Shown: piece after piece, positions 23,525-33,879 of the stretch
How positions within the stretch are numbered: the stretch's first letter is position 1
How the letters are laid out: the number at the start of each line of letters is the position of its first letter
Source of the DNA: Xenoacremonium recifei
Taxonomy: Eukaryota > Ascomycota > Sordariomycetes > Hypocreales > Nectriaceae
Length of the DNA: 64,000 bases
Assembly (NCBI GenBank): GCA_012184525.1
Contig: WOFQ01000026.1
Location: forward strand, 1 to 64,000
Reading direction: 5' to 3'
Made by a program: the position numbers and the translations under genes
The notes under the pieces: generated by a model
Told to the model about the DNA's origin: nothing
Seen by the model: the letters and a program-made list of their open reading frames with translations, nothing else
Databases searched by the model: none

Positions 23525-25440
23525 CTAAGCTTCAACCTGCCTAGAGCCGTGTTTCTTGCCTCTAAGAACGAAAATCTGCCCAATCTCCGCCCAAAAGCCA
23601 ACTACTTCTTCTTGGAAGCTTTCTTCATAGGCATCAATCATAGGCCGCTCCCAGACCAAATCAACATCCCTAGGGTTGATGATTTCGGTTCGCTTGGCCA
23701 ACTTCCAACCGACATAAAGAATCGGGGCGACAAGTTGCATCGTATAATTCTGGAAAAAAGCGGTGACACTCCAAGGGGCGAAGGCGCTATACCCGTAAAA
23801 CAAGAGCACAATGACCATAGTCACGATTCCGATCCACGCAGAGTAAGGCTGGAACCGGCCACAGTAGGGTAGAGCATTACGGTCTAGGCCCTGAACCCTG
23901 CAAGCCCGATAAAAGTGCAAAAACGTAATACACATGACCAGGTAGTTGATCAGGGCGCCTGCGGTAATGAGATCAACCAACCAGCTCAAAACAGTAGCTG
24001 CGCTGTTAGATGTCTGTAAGAAAGATAGGAAAGGAAAGCATATAGTAACAGCGAAAGCGTAGATCGGGACGCCTGATTTGGTAGTCCGGCGGAAGATTAA
24101 AGGTGCGCGACCATCAAGAGCCAAACCGTAAAGTGAACGCGTGGCGCAGTAAGTAAGTGTATTACCAGCCGAGAAAATAGATGTTAGAATCAGGGCGGTG
24201 ACGAAGTGCGGCAGTATGCTGATGCGCATGTTGGTCATGGCAATCAAGTAGGGAGATGCTGCTGCGCCCGTCTTCAGACTTGTTCCTGCAAGGATTGCCT
24301 GGAGGGTTGGGTCATTCCACGGGAGTACGATACCCACGCAGAGAGCTCCAAGGATGAAGAAACAGATATAGCGCCAATAGATCATCTTGAACGCGTTTTT
24401 CACGATGATTCGTGGGCGTTTCGCCTCTGCCGCCGCCATTGCGATGTACTCAGGTCCAACAATCGTAAAGGCTGCTGACCAAAGACATGACAGGAAACCT
24501 TCAAAACGGCCCAATGCGCCTGTGGTTCGGTGCTCAGCGAAGGCCCCTGCAATTTCCCAGTTGCGAAAGCCGTAGGCATCCCCTTGCGGGTTGCCGCCCA
24601 CCATGGTCACAAAAGTAAATGAGAACATCATGAGAAGCAAAATTACTTTCCCGCCACAGAGCCAGAACTCGGCTTCGCCGAAAATTCCTACAGCTAGGAT
24701 GTTGAGAATACTGTGAGGCACCAGGCATATTCAGCAGCAGCTCTTACAGAGGCAGGAGTACACATAAAGCTCAAGAGTTGAGGGTGAACGAGTTCTTTGG
24801 AACGGGGAAGACGATTTTCAGCTTCAAAGGGCGAGATCCGAGCTGCTAACAGCAGCATCGGATCATCGGGTCACTTACCCATAGAGGACAATGCAAATGA
24901 CGCAGATTGCTGCCACTGGTATTTTGTCGGTCCAGAATTGTATGACCAAGTTCAGCGCAGTGATTTCAAATGGGATCAGGAGAGCCTCTATACAATCCAC
25001 ATTAAAAAAAAATGACACCAAACAGAACAGGTAAGATTTTAATTACCATAAAAAAAGAAGTTCCAGCCGACCATGAAACCCAGGGCGTCATCTACCCATT
25101 TACCGGCGAGACGAATGAAGCCGCCGGATACAGGGTATGGAACGATCATTTCTGCGACGCAATTATTGATGCAGACCAGAACCAACGTGTAGAAAGTATA
25201 TGCAATCAGCAAGCTTGCAGGGCCACCAGCGGCTAGGGCAGATCCAATACTGATGAAGATGGCAGTCCCGATCGATCCTCCAATGGCAATCAGCTGAATC
25301 TGTCTGTTGCCTAGACGGCGGTGTAGATTGTTGGCATTTTCGTAGGATATCCCTGGTTGGACGCCGGAGGAAGTGAGATGCAAGTCACCGACGCTGTGGC
25401 CACTTTTGGGATCCGTTTTGTGTTCCATGGTAGTTCCCAT
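23525..25440 (-). CDS. Amino acid permease (APC/YAT type)
   Basis: Three exons (25440-25047, 24987-24879, 24710-23525; introns 59 and 168 bp) join into 562 aa. It has an N-terminal cytosolic tail with LHRRLGNRQIQLIAIGGSIG, the typical first helix of fungal amino acid permeases, then about twelve membrane segments and the loop AAEAKRPRIIVKNAFK. Start codons at 25440 (MGTT) and 25428 (MEHK) are both plausible; an upstream in-frame ATG at 25626 looks like leader sequence. The likely role is proton-coupled import of an amino acid at the plasma membrane. It is tail-to-tail with the MFS sugar permease, 137 bp away. Confidence 0.85.
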
Positions 25441-26198
25441 AGACACACAATGAAAGATAAAGTAATTGAAACAGTACTGGAGTCTATAGAGTGAGTTTTG
25501 ATGTTGTGTCCAAGTAAGCGACTGGTACACTTGGTACTTCAGACAGAGTACGAAGGGAGACGATCTACTGGTATATATACCCCGTACCTTTTCTTCTGAA
25601 GGATCTAAAGTCCAAGCGCATGGCACTAGCGAGTCTTCGTATCTTTGAGAAGGTGGGGCTAACGATAAGCACGAGGTGGCGGAATAGGTCTCGGTTCTAG
25701 GCTGCCTACCCTATGGCCCCGGGAGCTGCTTTGTATATTCAGGGGCGGATAAGATCGCTTCCGTCTGTTGTCTGGCCAAGAAACAAGGTGAAAATGCCGG
25801 AAAGATAAGCCATATAGAGCAATTTCATGTCCCCAAGCGGTAACTCGACGCAAAATCAGTAAAATCCCTGCCAAATCGCATGCTATGGGCGTTACGGAAA
25901 CCGTTCAGAACCAGCGCGACTTTTCATCTCTTACTCTCCCCCAAATCAGATTGTTGGTATTATCGAAGTTATACAATTGGCGCTGTTCACAAATATGCTC
26001 CCGTGAGACAACGTCTTCGTCAATTAATCCTCCTTCTAGCAGTTACGGGGGTTTCCTCTTCTTCCAGAGCCTCGGGCCAATTAATGCACTATCTTGCGAC
26101 GAGGTCTGAAAATAACGACAATTACCGTCAAGACTGCATATAAAACCCCCCAAAACTCAGGAGTGTTTTCAAACAAAGTCTGTAAAAAGGTTCTTCAT
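25441..26198. other. Intergenic region
   Basis: This region of about 760 bp lies upstream of the amino acid permease and downstream of the aldolase-family gene. I see no gene or repeat. Confidence 0.55.
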
Positions 26199-27206
26199 TT
26201 ATGCTAGGGATAGTGTCATCTCATATTCCATGAGATCTTTTATGGACCCCAACATCTCATCAAGAGACTGTTTGTCCAACGCCTTCAGGGGCCGTCGGGG
26301 GTTACCTCCGTAATTAAAGTAATTCTGCAGTACGGCCTTCGTACCCGCCACGCCCATTTTTGTATGGACCCAATCCCCAGCTGACAATATTTGCTGGACC
26401 TTTTGAGCATCTTCAACTCTTTTTTCATGCCACAGCTGCAGTACCTTTGCACAGGTTCGAGGCGCAATATTTCCCCCTCCGACAATGACGCCCGTCGCGC
26501 CAGCAGCGAGGGCAGGTAAAATGAAGTCTGCGAGACCTCCTGCTGTGAAGTATGCGGGCTTGGTACCTTTCATTGCTGTCGAGACCCGATTCAATTTTCC
26601 AGTGTCTCCGCAGGTAAATTTTGTACCAACCACGTTTGGATGTTGTGACACTCGAATCAGGAGATCAGAAGTCATGATCACCCCAGAGACCACTGCCGGG
26701 AAGCTGTAAAGTATGATTGGAATTGGCGATTCGTCAGCGACCTGGATGTAGAAGTCCTGAATGATCTGGTCTGTAACATTGCCTCGAAAGTAGCAGGGTG
26801 GCAGGACGAGGGCATAATCAGCTCCAGCCTGATATGCCGAGCGACAAAGCCCAACAGTCCCTCGAACCGACTGTTCTGAGCAACCAGAGATGATGGGAAT
26901 GTTAATTTTCCCCAAAGAGTTCAATGCCTCTCGAGTCTTGATGATAATCTCCTTTCGCTCATCCAGCGATACATGAGGCGCCTCTCCATTGGATCCCATG
27001 ACAACAAACCCTACAATTCCATCCGTCGCAAGTTTGATTGTATGTTTGTAAATAGAAAGCGTATCAAGGACCTCTGATTGAGGGTCAAAGAAAGTCATAC
27101 TGGCTGCATAAATGCCGGGTATGAGAGGGCGTCGGCTCTCCATATTGCCGAGTGAGAAGTCTTCTATAATAGAAGCGAGGCCGAAGATTTTACGAGGAAA
27201 CAACAA
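26199..27206 (-). CDS. DapA-family (dihydrodipicolinate synthase/KDG aldolase-like) lyase
   Basis: A single exon of 335 aa; Met22 (27143, MESRRP) is the more likely start because the family core begins at LIPGIYAASMTFF. Family landmarks are GSNGEAPHVSLDERKEII (substrate loop with the conserved S-N-G-E), Tyr167 in IILYSFP and the Schiff-base lysine Lys196 in VVGTKFTCGD. The family cleaves or forms C-C bonds with pyruvate: dihydrodipicolinate synthase, 4-hydroxy-2-oxoglutarate aldolase, 2-keto-3-deoxy sugar acid aldolases and N-acetylneuraminate lyase. Fungi make lysine by the alpha-aminoadipate route, so a lysine role is unlikely, and a catabolic keto-acid aldolase fits better. No clear targeting peptide. 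Confidence 0.85.
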   Translation of the reverse strand: MLFPRKIFGLASIIEDFSLGNMESRRPLIPGIYAASMTFFDPQSEVLDTLSIYKHTIKLATDGIVGFVVMGSNGEAPHVSLDERKEIIIKTREALNSLGKINIPIISGCSEQSVRGTVGLCRSAYQAGADYALVLPPCYFRGNVTDQIIQDFYIQVADESPIPIILYSFPAVVSGVIMTSDLLIRVSQHPNVVGTKFTCGDTGKLNRVSTAMKGTKPAYFTAGGLADFILPALAAGATGVIVGGGNIAPRTCAKVLQLWHEKRVEDAQKVQQILSAGDWVHTKMGVAGTKAVLQNYFNYGGNPRRPLKALDKQSLDEMLGSIKDLMEYEMTLSLA

Positions 27207-28112
27207 GCACGGTGAGACGAAGATGCTTCCTAGGGGCTCAAGGTATGGATCTTAAATATCCTTCATTTTAACGGTCATCTGTGATCTTGCATTGATTGAA
27301 GGAAGTGGTCGCAACTTAAGTGAGCTGTACAGCTCATCGCTCTGTTGTGATCCCATGTAAATGCCGAGTCAGACCCGGATTTCTCCGAACAAACACTATC
27401 AAAATAACATTCGTAATGTTTCTAGGAACAGACGGTTGTGACACCGGGAGAAAGGTGGATGTGAGATTTGGTGTCAAGTGATCGGAGAGACTGCTGACGC
27501 GACCTAAAAATGGGGACGGAGTTAAACCGTCGTGCGCATTCTGTGATCGAGCGATAGGCACCTCTACACTGATTTGGTTAGGGCATTCGAGGGTATGGGT
27601 GAACCAGCTATCAATGACTTAATGTGGGGTAGATACGGGATGAATCTTGTGAAGAGCAGTGTTCTGGATGGCCTCAAGATGCATGGACAAGAAGGCCCAT
27701 TACACTGGAAGCGCTATCAAGTATTTTGGTGCACATGGCCGAAACACACCTCCTTGACAACTAGACTCAAACTTTTTCCATTTAGAGATAATCTTACCGT
27801 GATTTGCGAAGCGAATGAACTGAATAGGGTAAAATGTAGCTACGGAAAAGCCAAACGACACATTTAATTAATAAGCCGTGACCGAGGACCGGCGCGAGAT
27901 GCTGTTTAGTAGACAGCAATGCAATAGTCAAAACACTCCATTCTTCCTGTACAAATACTACCGCTCGACAAATATCTGATTTATAAATCCCTTGGTGATC
28001 CCCCCTTTCGTTAAGCATCTTTCTAAAAGCTACAATCATAAATATCTCTACGATTTTATACACTTTTATTAGCCTACTTCTTATCGTTTGCTTCCAAATT
28101 TGTCGAAAGGAG
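27207..28112. other. Intergenic region
   Basis: About 900 bp lie between the two divergent genes at 26199-27206 and 28113-29290. An open frame at 27574-27867 has no recognisable motif. I see no repeats, RNA genes or clear binding-site clusters. Confidence 0.55.
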
Positions 28113-29290
28113 ATGGCTACCTCAATGTCTCCCACCAGCTTCACGAACCATGTCGCACACACATGTTCATCTATCAAGAAAGTTGACGACTTGTTCATCC
28201 CACCTTTCGACCCTGCTGTTCACCTGAATTATCACCCACCATCCGCGCGTCATACGTTCACAGAACTAGGCCTTCCCGTGCCAAAGGGCTGTCCTGACAT
28301 GTGTTTCACGGAACCGTTTCAGTTGTTTTCCGAAGAGGGCATTCGGATAATCCGTAGAGAGCTTTTCCGTCGCTCATTTCTCGACAAGTATATGAAGACA
28401 TACGGAGAGAAGGAGTATTGTATTATTCGCGGCTATGGTCACGTCGCAGGGGTCAGTATTTCGTAGCTCTAGGAGATGTTTTGGGTAACAAGCCCAGCTG
28501 ACACATTGCCCAGGACGGAACCTTTTTGAAGCAAGCTTGGAATCATCCAATCACCCAAGCGGCTGTTGATAGCGCATATGGGCATGCCCTGAGACTTCAA
28601 ACCGGCGAAGTTGCTATGGGCTACGTGAATGTTCAACTCGGAGAGGATGGCGTAAGTAGTCCTTACGACCTTCCAGAGGAGCCTATGAAGCCGAAGCCGA
28701 TACTTCTCGGAAGACCTGAGAACGAAGAAGATGAGATCCTCGACATGTGGCATAAGGACATGACCCCGGTCGTCCTTGTTCTAATGCTGAGCGATACTTC
28801 TACGATGTTGGGCGGCGAAACAGTTATCAAAATGGGCAATGGAGAGATGGTAAAGACTCGTGGCGCTTCTGTGGGCGGAGCCGTAATGATGAGCGGTGGA
28901 TATCTTGAACACTCCGCCGTACGAGTGAGAAATTGTGGCGAGCGCCTGAGCTTGGTTAATAGTTACGACTTTTTGGACCCAGATGCTGATGATACAGCGA
29001 CATCACTCAGAAGTTTTAATCTTAGATGCGACAGTATTATCAAGGGGAGGAACACAATTATGGAACAGAAGCTCTGTCGTCTACGTGGACGCTGTGACCT
29101 TGCAATCAAGAGAATCCAAGAGCAAGAGGACAAGGGCGAAACGTTCAGCCAAGAGGAGGTTGAGTCATGGGTGAAAGATCAAATTCATTTGCTGAAACAT
29201 ACAGCATGGGAGATGTTCAAGCGTGTGCCTGATTACGTTGGCAAAGAGCTCCCAATGGATATTTTGCAGGAGTATCTCTCCGATATTTAG
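28113..29290 (+). CDS. Putative Fe(II)/2-oxoglutarate-type oxygenase, uncharacterised
   Basis: Two exons (28113-28451 and 28514-29290, intron 62 bp) give 371 aa. I do not recognise a named gene. The central part has what looks like a double-stranded beta-helix metal site: His193-x-Asp195 (MWHKDM), then GGETVIKMGNGE, His246 in GGYLEHSA and Arg257 eleven residues later in ERLSLVNSYDF. This H-x-D...H...R spacing is that of Fe(II)/2-oxoglutarate dioxygenases. The C-terminal 110 residues are charged and probably helical. There is no signal peptide. It is followed on the same strand by the ATP-grasp ligase and the M24 peptidase, so it may hydroxylate or desaturate an amino acid or small peptide; that function is inferred from context only. 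Confidence 0.7.
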
Positions 29291-30008
29291 TTGATTAACC
29301 TCAATGAGAAGTTTTCATTCAATCTTCGCGTGACAGTGACCTAAGTCTCATTGGACGTATGATCTGACTTATCTTCTCGCTCTTATCGTCTGCGTATCTT
29401 ACCGTTCCCCTTGGTTGCAGCCATGCCGTGTAGCATTGCCTTCGTATAGTAGCGGTATCAGAAGGATCATCGGGGATTGTGTCTCAAGGCCGGAGAAGTG
29501 TCCGGGCTGGTCCGGCGTTTGACGTGATAGGCTAGCGGGTGCTGTCAAAAGACAGATCGTCGACCATATCACCGTGCCCACTCATCCTTGATATCTTTCC
29601 TGGGACGGACTGACTCCGTGCCCACTCGGTTTAGCCTCCTCTTTGAACGGTTTCAATCCTATTGGTCTGGTGGTGTTAGGGGCGGAAATGAGTCCGGGCC
29701 CACCACCGTAATGTCGTGTATTGTGGAGAGAAGTTTGAGATACCACGGCCAGTCTCCGAACTTGATACCTAATAAGGTAGAGGATAATTTATTGCTGCAT
29801 TTCGTACCTAAGCACTGGTAGGCTGGAAGAAGTCCGGCGGTACATCCCCAGTACATTGATGGAGTAGGGTCGGGTGGAGTGACGCACCTTTACATCCGAT
29901 AACGAGACGCGAGCTGTTTATATGGATGAAACCAAGAGACACACATTTTTAAAATGAGCTGTACTATTGCCGGTATTGTCTTCTCTTCGACGGCTTAAGT
30001 GCTCAGAC
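29291..30008. other. Intergenic region with a 12-bp direct repeat
   Basis: About 720 bp lie between the oxygenase and the ATP-grasp ligase. The 12-mer ccgtgcccactc occurs at 29572-29583 and again at 29616-29627, a 44-bp period on the same strand. No gene is visible. An alternative upstream ATG for the ligase lies at 29967. Confidence 0.55.
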
Positions 30009-31273
30009 ATGGCTGTGGAAATGCCATCCTATGCGATAGGGTTGACCTACGAGCTGCGTTCCTCCTACCTGGCAAGAGGATATAGTCGAGAGGCCACTGC
30101 TGAGTTTCCAGAGGACGAAACTATTGAAGCTATTGAGAAATCTTTACAAGAGCTTGGTCACAAGACTGAGCGAGTGGGTGACTTGTATGAATTGGTAAAG
30201 CGACTGGCCCTAATCGATCCTTTGAACACTGCAGAGCGTCCCTGGGACCTTGTCTTTAATATTTGTGAGGGCGTGCCCAACTGTGGTCGTGGAAAGGGCA
30301 GTAGTAGAGGGAGAGGCGGTCAGGTTCCCGCTCTCCTGGAAGCATACGGTATTCGATACACTTTCGCCGACGCGGCAACACTCGATCTTGTACTCGATAA
30401 GGGAGTTACCAAAGTACGTCACCAATGCCTTTCCGTTTGCTGTCAGATCTTTGAGAACCGTTTCTGATCAAGATTACTTCTGGGTGCAGGCATTTTTGCA
30501 CTATCACGGTGTCCCCACGTCACCCTTTGCAATCATTCCCGGCCATTACGTGCCTGACGAGTTCAAGAACGTAAAAGTGCAAGAGGTCTTGATTGACGAT
30601 TTTAAAAGAAAGGGTATTGCGCCGTCGGTCAAAAAGCCGCTCTTTGTCAAACCAGCGCTCGAAGGCTCATCCAAAGGGATCAACGAAAACAGCAGAGTAA
30701 TCTCGATTGAAGAGATGTGGGCGACAGTCTCAGCGCTGCGTGCTCAACTACCTCAACAAGATATTATTGTTGAACAGTATGCTGATGGTCGAGAATTTAC
30801 TGTCTCGGTTATCGGAACGGGGGAGAAAGCAACAGTGCTCGGTGCCAACGAATACCTTTTCCTGCCAACGACGAATGGCGCTATTGGCTATCATTCCTAC
30901 GACGCCAGATTTGAATCGCCCACGGGAGTCTTCAAGGAAGTCTTGGTTGACCCGAAGACCGACTCAGAGGTAGCTGCGGCGTGCGATGTTGCTCTCCGTG
31001 CATATCGTGCTGTTGAATGCCGAGACCTCGGGCGAATTGACATTCGTTCCATCGGACACGGGAAGGACGCTCAACCTGTCGTTCTTGAGGTATTCGTTTC
31101 CGATTTCAATTGAAGACTAAATACTGATTTCTTGGCCCCAGGTGAATGCCATTGCAGGGCTGCAGCCAATTCACTCACTGCCGAAGACCGTCGAGTGGAT
31201 GGGAATGGGCTACCGTGAGCTGATTCGAAGGGTTATCGAAAATGCGATGGATATTAGAGTGCGAGAGGATTGA
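30009..31273 (+). CDS. D-Ala-D-Ala-ligase-like ATP-grasp enzyme
   Basis: Three exons (30009-30413, 30490-31089, 31142-31273) give 378 aa with a perfect phase sum. Every core ATP-grasp element of the Ddl family is present: DLVFNICEG, GQVPALLEAYGIRYT, LDKGVTK, the nucleotide-binding LFVKPALEGSSKGI, IIVEQYADGREFTV, the YDARFESPTG loop, RDLGRIDIR and the metal-binding E-V-N of LEVNAIAGLQPIHS. The N-terminal GG.S.ER.VS motif of true bacterial Ddl is absent, so this is a Ddl-like ligase whose amino acid specificity is probably different. Fungi have no peptidoglycan; a role in joining two amino acids or a related carboxylate-amine ligation is an inference. It sits between an oxygenase and an aminopeptidase on the same strand. 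Confidence 0.85.
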
Positions 31274-31917
31274 TTGTGACATATTTAATTTACTTGGGTT
31301 ATTTTTGAATTAGAAATCTAGAATACCACTTGACATTTGGTTGACGGAAATGGTTCAAGTGGTCAATCACTTAGCTAGTAAAAGGCTAAATCGGACAAAT
31401 TTGTTCTGCCTTGATGATTCACAATAGTGACTTCTGTACATAGTGTCAAGCTGGTATTGTACTTCTCCAAGGACAAATTAAAAATGTTAATATATATCAT
31501 GACATATCTACGAAGTTCTAATATTATCTTGATTTCAAGAATAGCTGGCCTTTTGGCACTCGGCATAATTTCACCGCGAGATAGTCGGCATCATCTCCTA
31601 CCAGTGTAATAGTTTCTGACATACGTCGGAGCTAGAATCTCTCCGGTTAGACGATTTTTCCATATCAGGAAATTCTTCCCTTTTATCATATCCGGGAAGT
31701 GTAAGCGGAACCCCATCCAAGTTAGATATTACCAAGTTTTCCTTCCTCCGTTTAAATGGGTTCACCGCGCCATACGAGATCTTGTTATCAGATTCTCACC
31801 ATATATACACAGGACCATCACATGGTACAGCTCAAACCAGTACGGTTTATATTTAAGGTTTCCATTTTATGAATCTTTATATGCGCATTAATTCACCAGA
31901 AAGCCGCAATCGCTATA
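31274..31917. other. Intergenic region
   Basis: About 640 bp upstream of the M24 peptidase gene. It is AT-rich, and a TATA-like tatatata is seen near 31801-31808. No gene is visible. Confidence 0.55.
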
Positions 31918-33498
31918 ATGGGCTCTCAGGACGCAGCGAACATTGCTCATAACCGCTGGGCTTACGTAGTAGCGATTTTGGGAGTCTTGTTAGTGAACTC
32001 AATGTGGTGGAACTACGTCAGCTGGGATAGGAAGATTTCACATCGTACTGGGCGCAATTCTGTCATGGAATGTACTCACGCAAATTTACACAGTGGGAAC
32101 CTGTCATTCCTAGACTCAGCTAAGCCTATCTTGCCGACGGAATTCATTGAGCGACAAGATCGACTTGCACAAGCTCTTGTGGTATCTGAGACAGATGGTT
32201 TTGTCCTGGAGCCGGGATACACTTTCCAGTATGTTTACTTTCCCGGAGATTCAATACTCCCTAACATAAAAAGATATTACGGGAACACTTCGCAGAAGGA
32301 GTGGGAGCCATGGGAACCCGAGGAAAACCCCTTTCTCATGATTATTGCGCCACAAACCTCTTCAAGTGGAGAAATCACAGCCAGGACCATATTCCTTGCT
32401 GTTTCATTTGAAGAAGCAAGGATCCGAGGGTTGGGAATCCCAACTAGAGGACAGTCACTTGACCTAATCACCTATGAAGAAAATGAGAGTCCATATGAAA
32501 CACTTCTGAGTTCAGGTCTGCTTGGTCAGTATGGTCCTAGGTCTAAGCTAAAGTTGATGATGGATGAGGAACTTCGGGATTTTATTTCCCGAGGACTACA
32601 GACAGCTGGAGTCGAAACTGTTGGGATCCAACCAGAGGTTGAGCGAGTTCGGCAGATAAAATCGCCAGCAGAAATTGAAATCCTCCGGGCTGTCAACACC
32701 GGAACTGTGGAAGCTCTTCGTTCAATGCAACCCTGTCTGGTGCCAGGTATGACTGAGAATGAAGTAAGCACTGTTCTACAATCAGCACTTCGATCGATTG
32801 GGTTTGCTCTTTTTTTTGACATCGTCCTCTTTGATGAGCACGCAACGTCTCCTTCTGGTGGATCTTATGAGGATACCAAAATTCTTACTGAAGAGACAAT
32901 GATCCTCATTGATGTCGGGTGAGCATGACTGATCTAACATGATTATGGCCCTTCTGACTGCTGATAGTGCGCAATATATGGGTATGGTATCCGACGTTTG
33001 CCGTAGCTTCTTTATTAGCCCTCGTAAGGACCAGTCAAAAACGGCTTTTGGTTTGTATCAAGAAAAGCTGGAAGTTTGGGATATCGTTTTGAGAGCCCAG
33101 AAAGCGGCCGCCAGTGCCTTGAAACCAGGCCATACCGCAGCGAGCGTCGACCTCGCAGCTCGTCAAGCTATCGAGGATGCGGGTTACAGCTCTCAATGTT
33201 ATACTCATGGGCTAGGCCATTCAATTGCAATCAAGGGTAAGTTCATGATATTGCAATAGCATTGAGCATCCGTGAACTTTTCAGAGTTTGTTAACGAGAT
33301 GCAGCTCATGAACCACCGTACCTCACAAAGTGGAATACCGAAACAATTCTGCAACCGGGTATGGTCTTCGAAATGGAGCCTGCTATTTATATAGATGGGA
33401 AATTTGGGGTTCGGATCGAGGACACCTTTTTGGTAACGGAATTCGGGGAAGCCCAACTCCTGTCGGGGAAGTTAGCGGCTGGACCATACCAACCATAA
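31918..33498 (+). CDS. Membrane-anchored M24-family metallopeptidase (Xaa-Pro aminopeptidase-like)
   Basis: Three exons (31918-32918, 32968-33236, 33305-33498) encode 487 aa. Residues about 13-30 are a single N-terminal membrane segment after a short charged tail, so the catalytic part is probably lumenal or extracellular. The N-terminal domain is creatinase-like and the C-terminal domain has the pita-bread metal ligands: the first Asp in LIDVGAQYMG, the second in VSDVCRSFF, His in THGLGHSIAIKAHE, Glu in FEMEPAIY and Glu in RIEDTFLV. I chose the third acceptor at 33304 because it restores the G-H-x-x-x-x-x-x-H-E spacing of the family. The predicted reaction is removal of an N-terminal residue before proline. 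It may process or detoxify a peptide made by its neighbours. Confidence 0.82.
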
Positions 33499-33879
33499 GT
33501 ATTAATAGCAATAAATCCCAGATATATTATTCAGCCCCTTTTAATCACTTTTTCATGATAACCTCTGTGTGGGTGAATCGCCTCGGTTCGTTTTGTGGAT
33601 ATTTTGGATATTCTCCCAGTAATAATTGACTGACGAAGAAAAGGTGTGATTGCCGCTACTATAGGAGTCAAGGGTGCCAGTCACGTTGTATTAAGTATTT
33701 TTGACAGATAATTAGAATTTCCATCAATTCCTCTTCTCTTGTTCTGTAAACTCCATTTCTACACGATCAACGAAAGCCGAATTTGACTTCAGCTCTAATT
33801 GTGTGAACGGTACAAGCTTGGCCTAGATAACCCCATCAAGTCCTGAGACAGGTCGCATCCGTTTCGAGCGCGAAGACTT
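33499..33879. other. Intergenic region
   Basis: This 380-bp stretch lies between the M24 peptidase stop and the 3' end of the decayed MFS gene. No features are visible. Confidence 0.5.

Noticed and set aside
12384..27206. Idea that the block is a secondary-metabolite cluster
   Set aside because: No NRPS, PKS, terpene cyclase, DMATS or P450 gene is present; the enzymes are catabolic types.
27574..27867. Open frame of 97 codons in the gap before the oxygenase
   Set aside because: No recognisable motif or exon context; likely chance.
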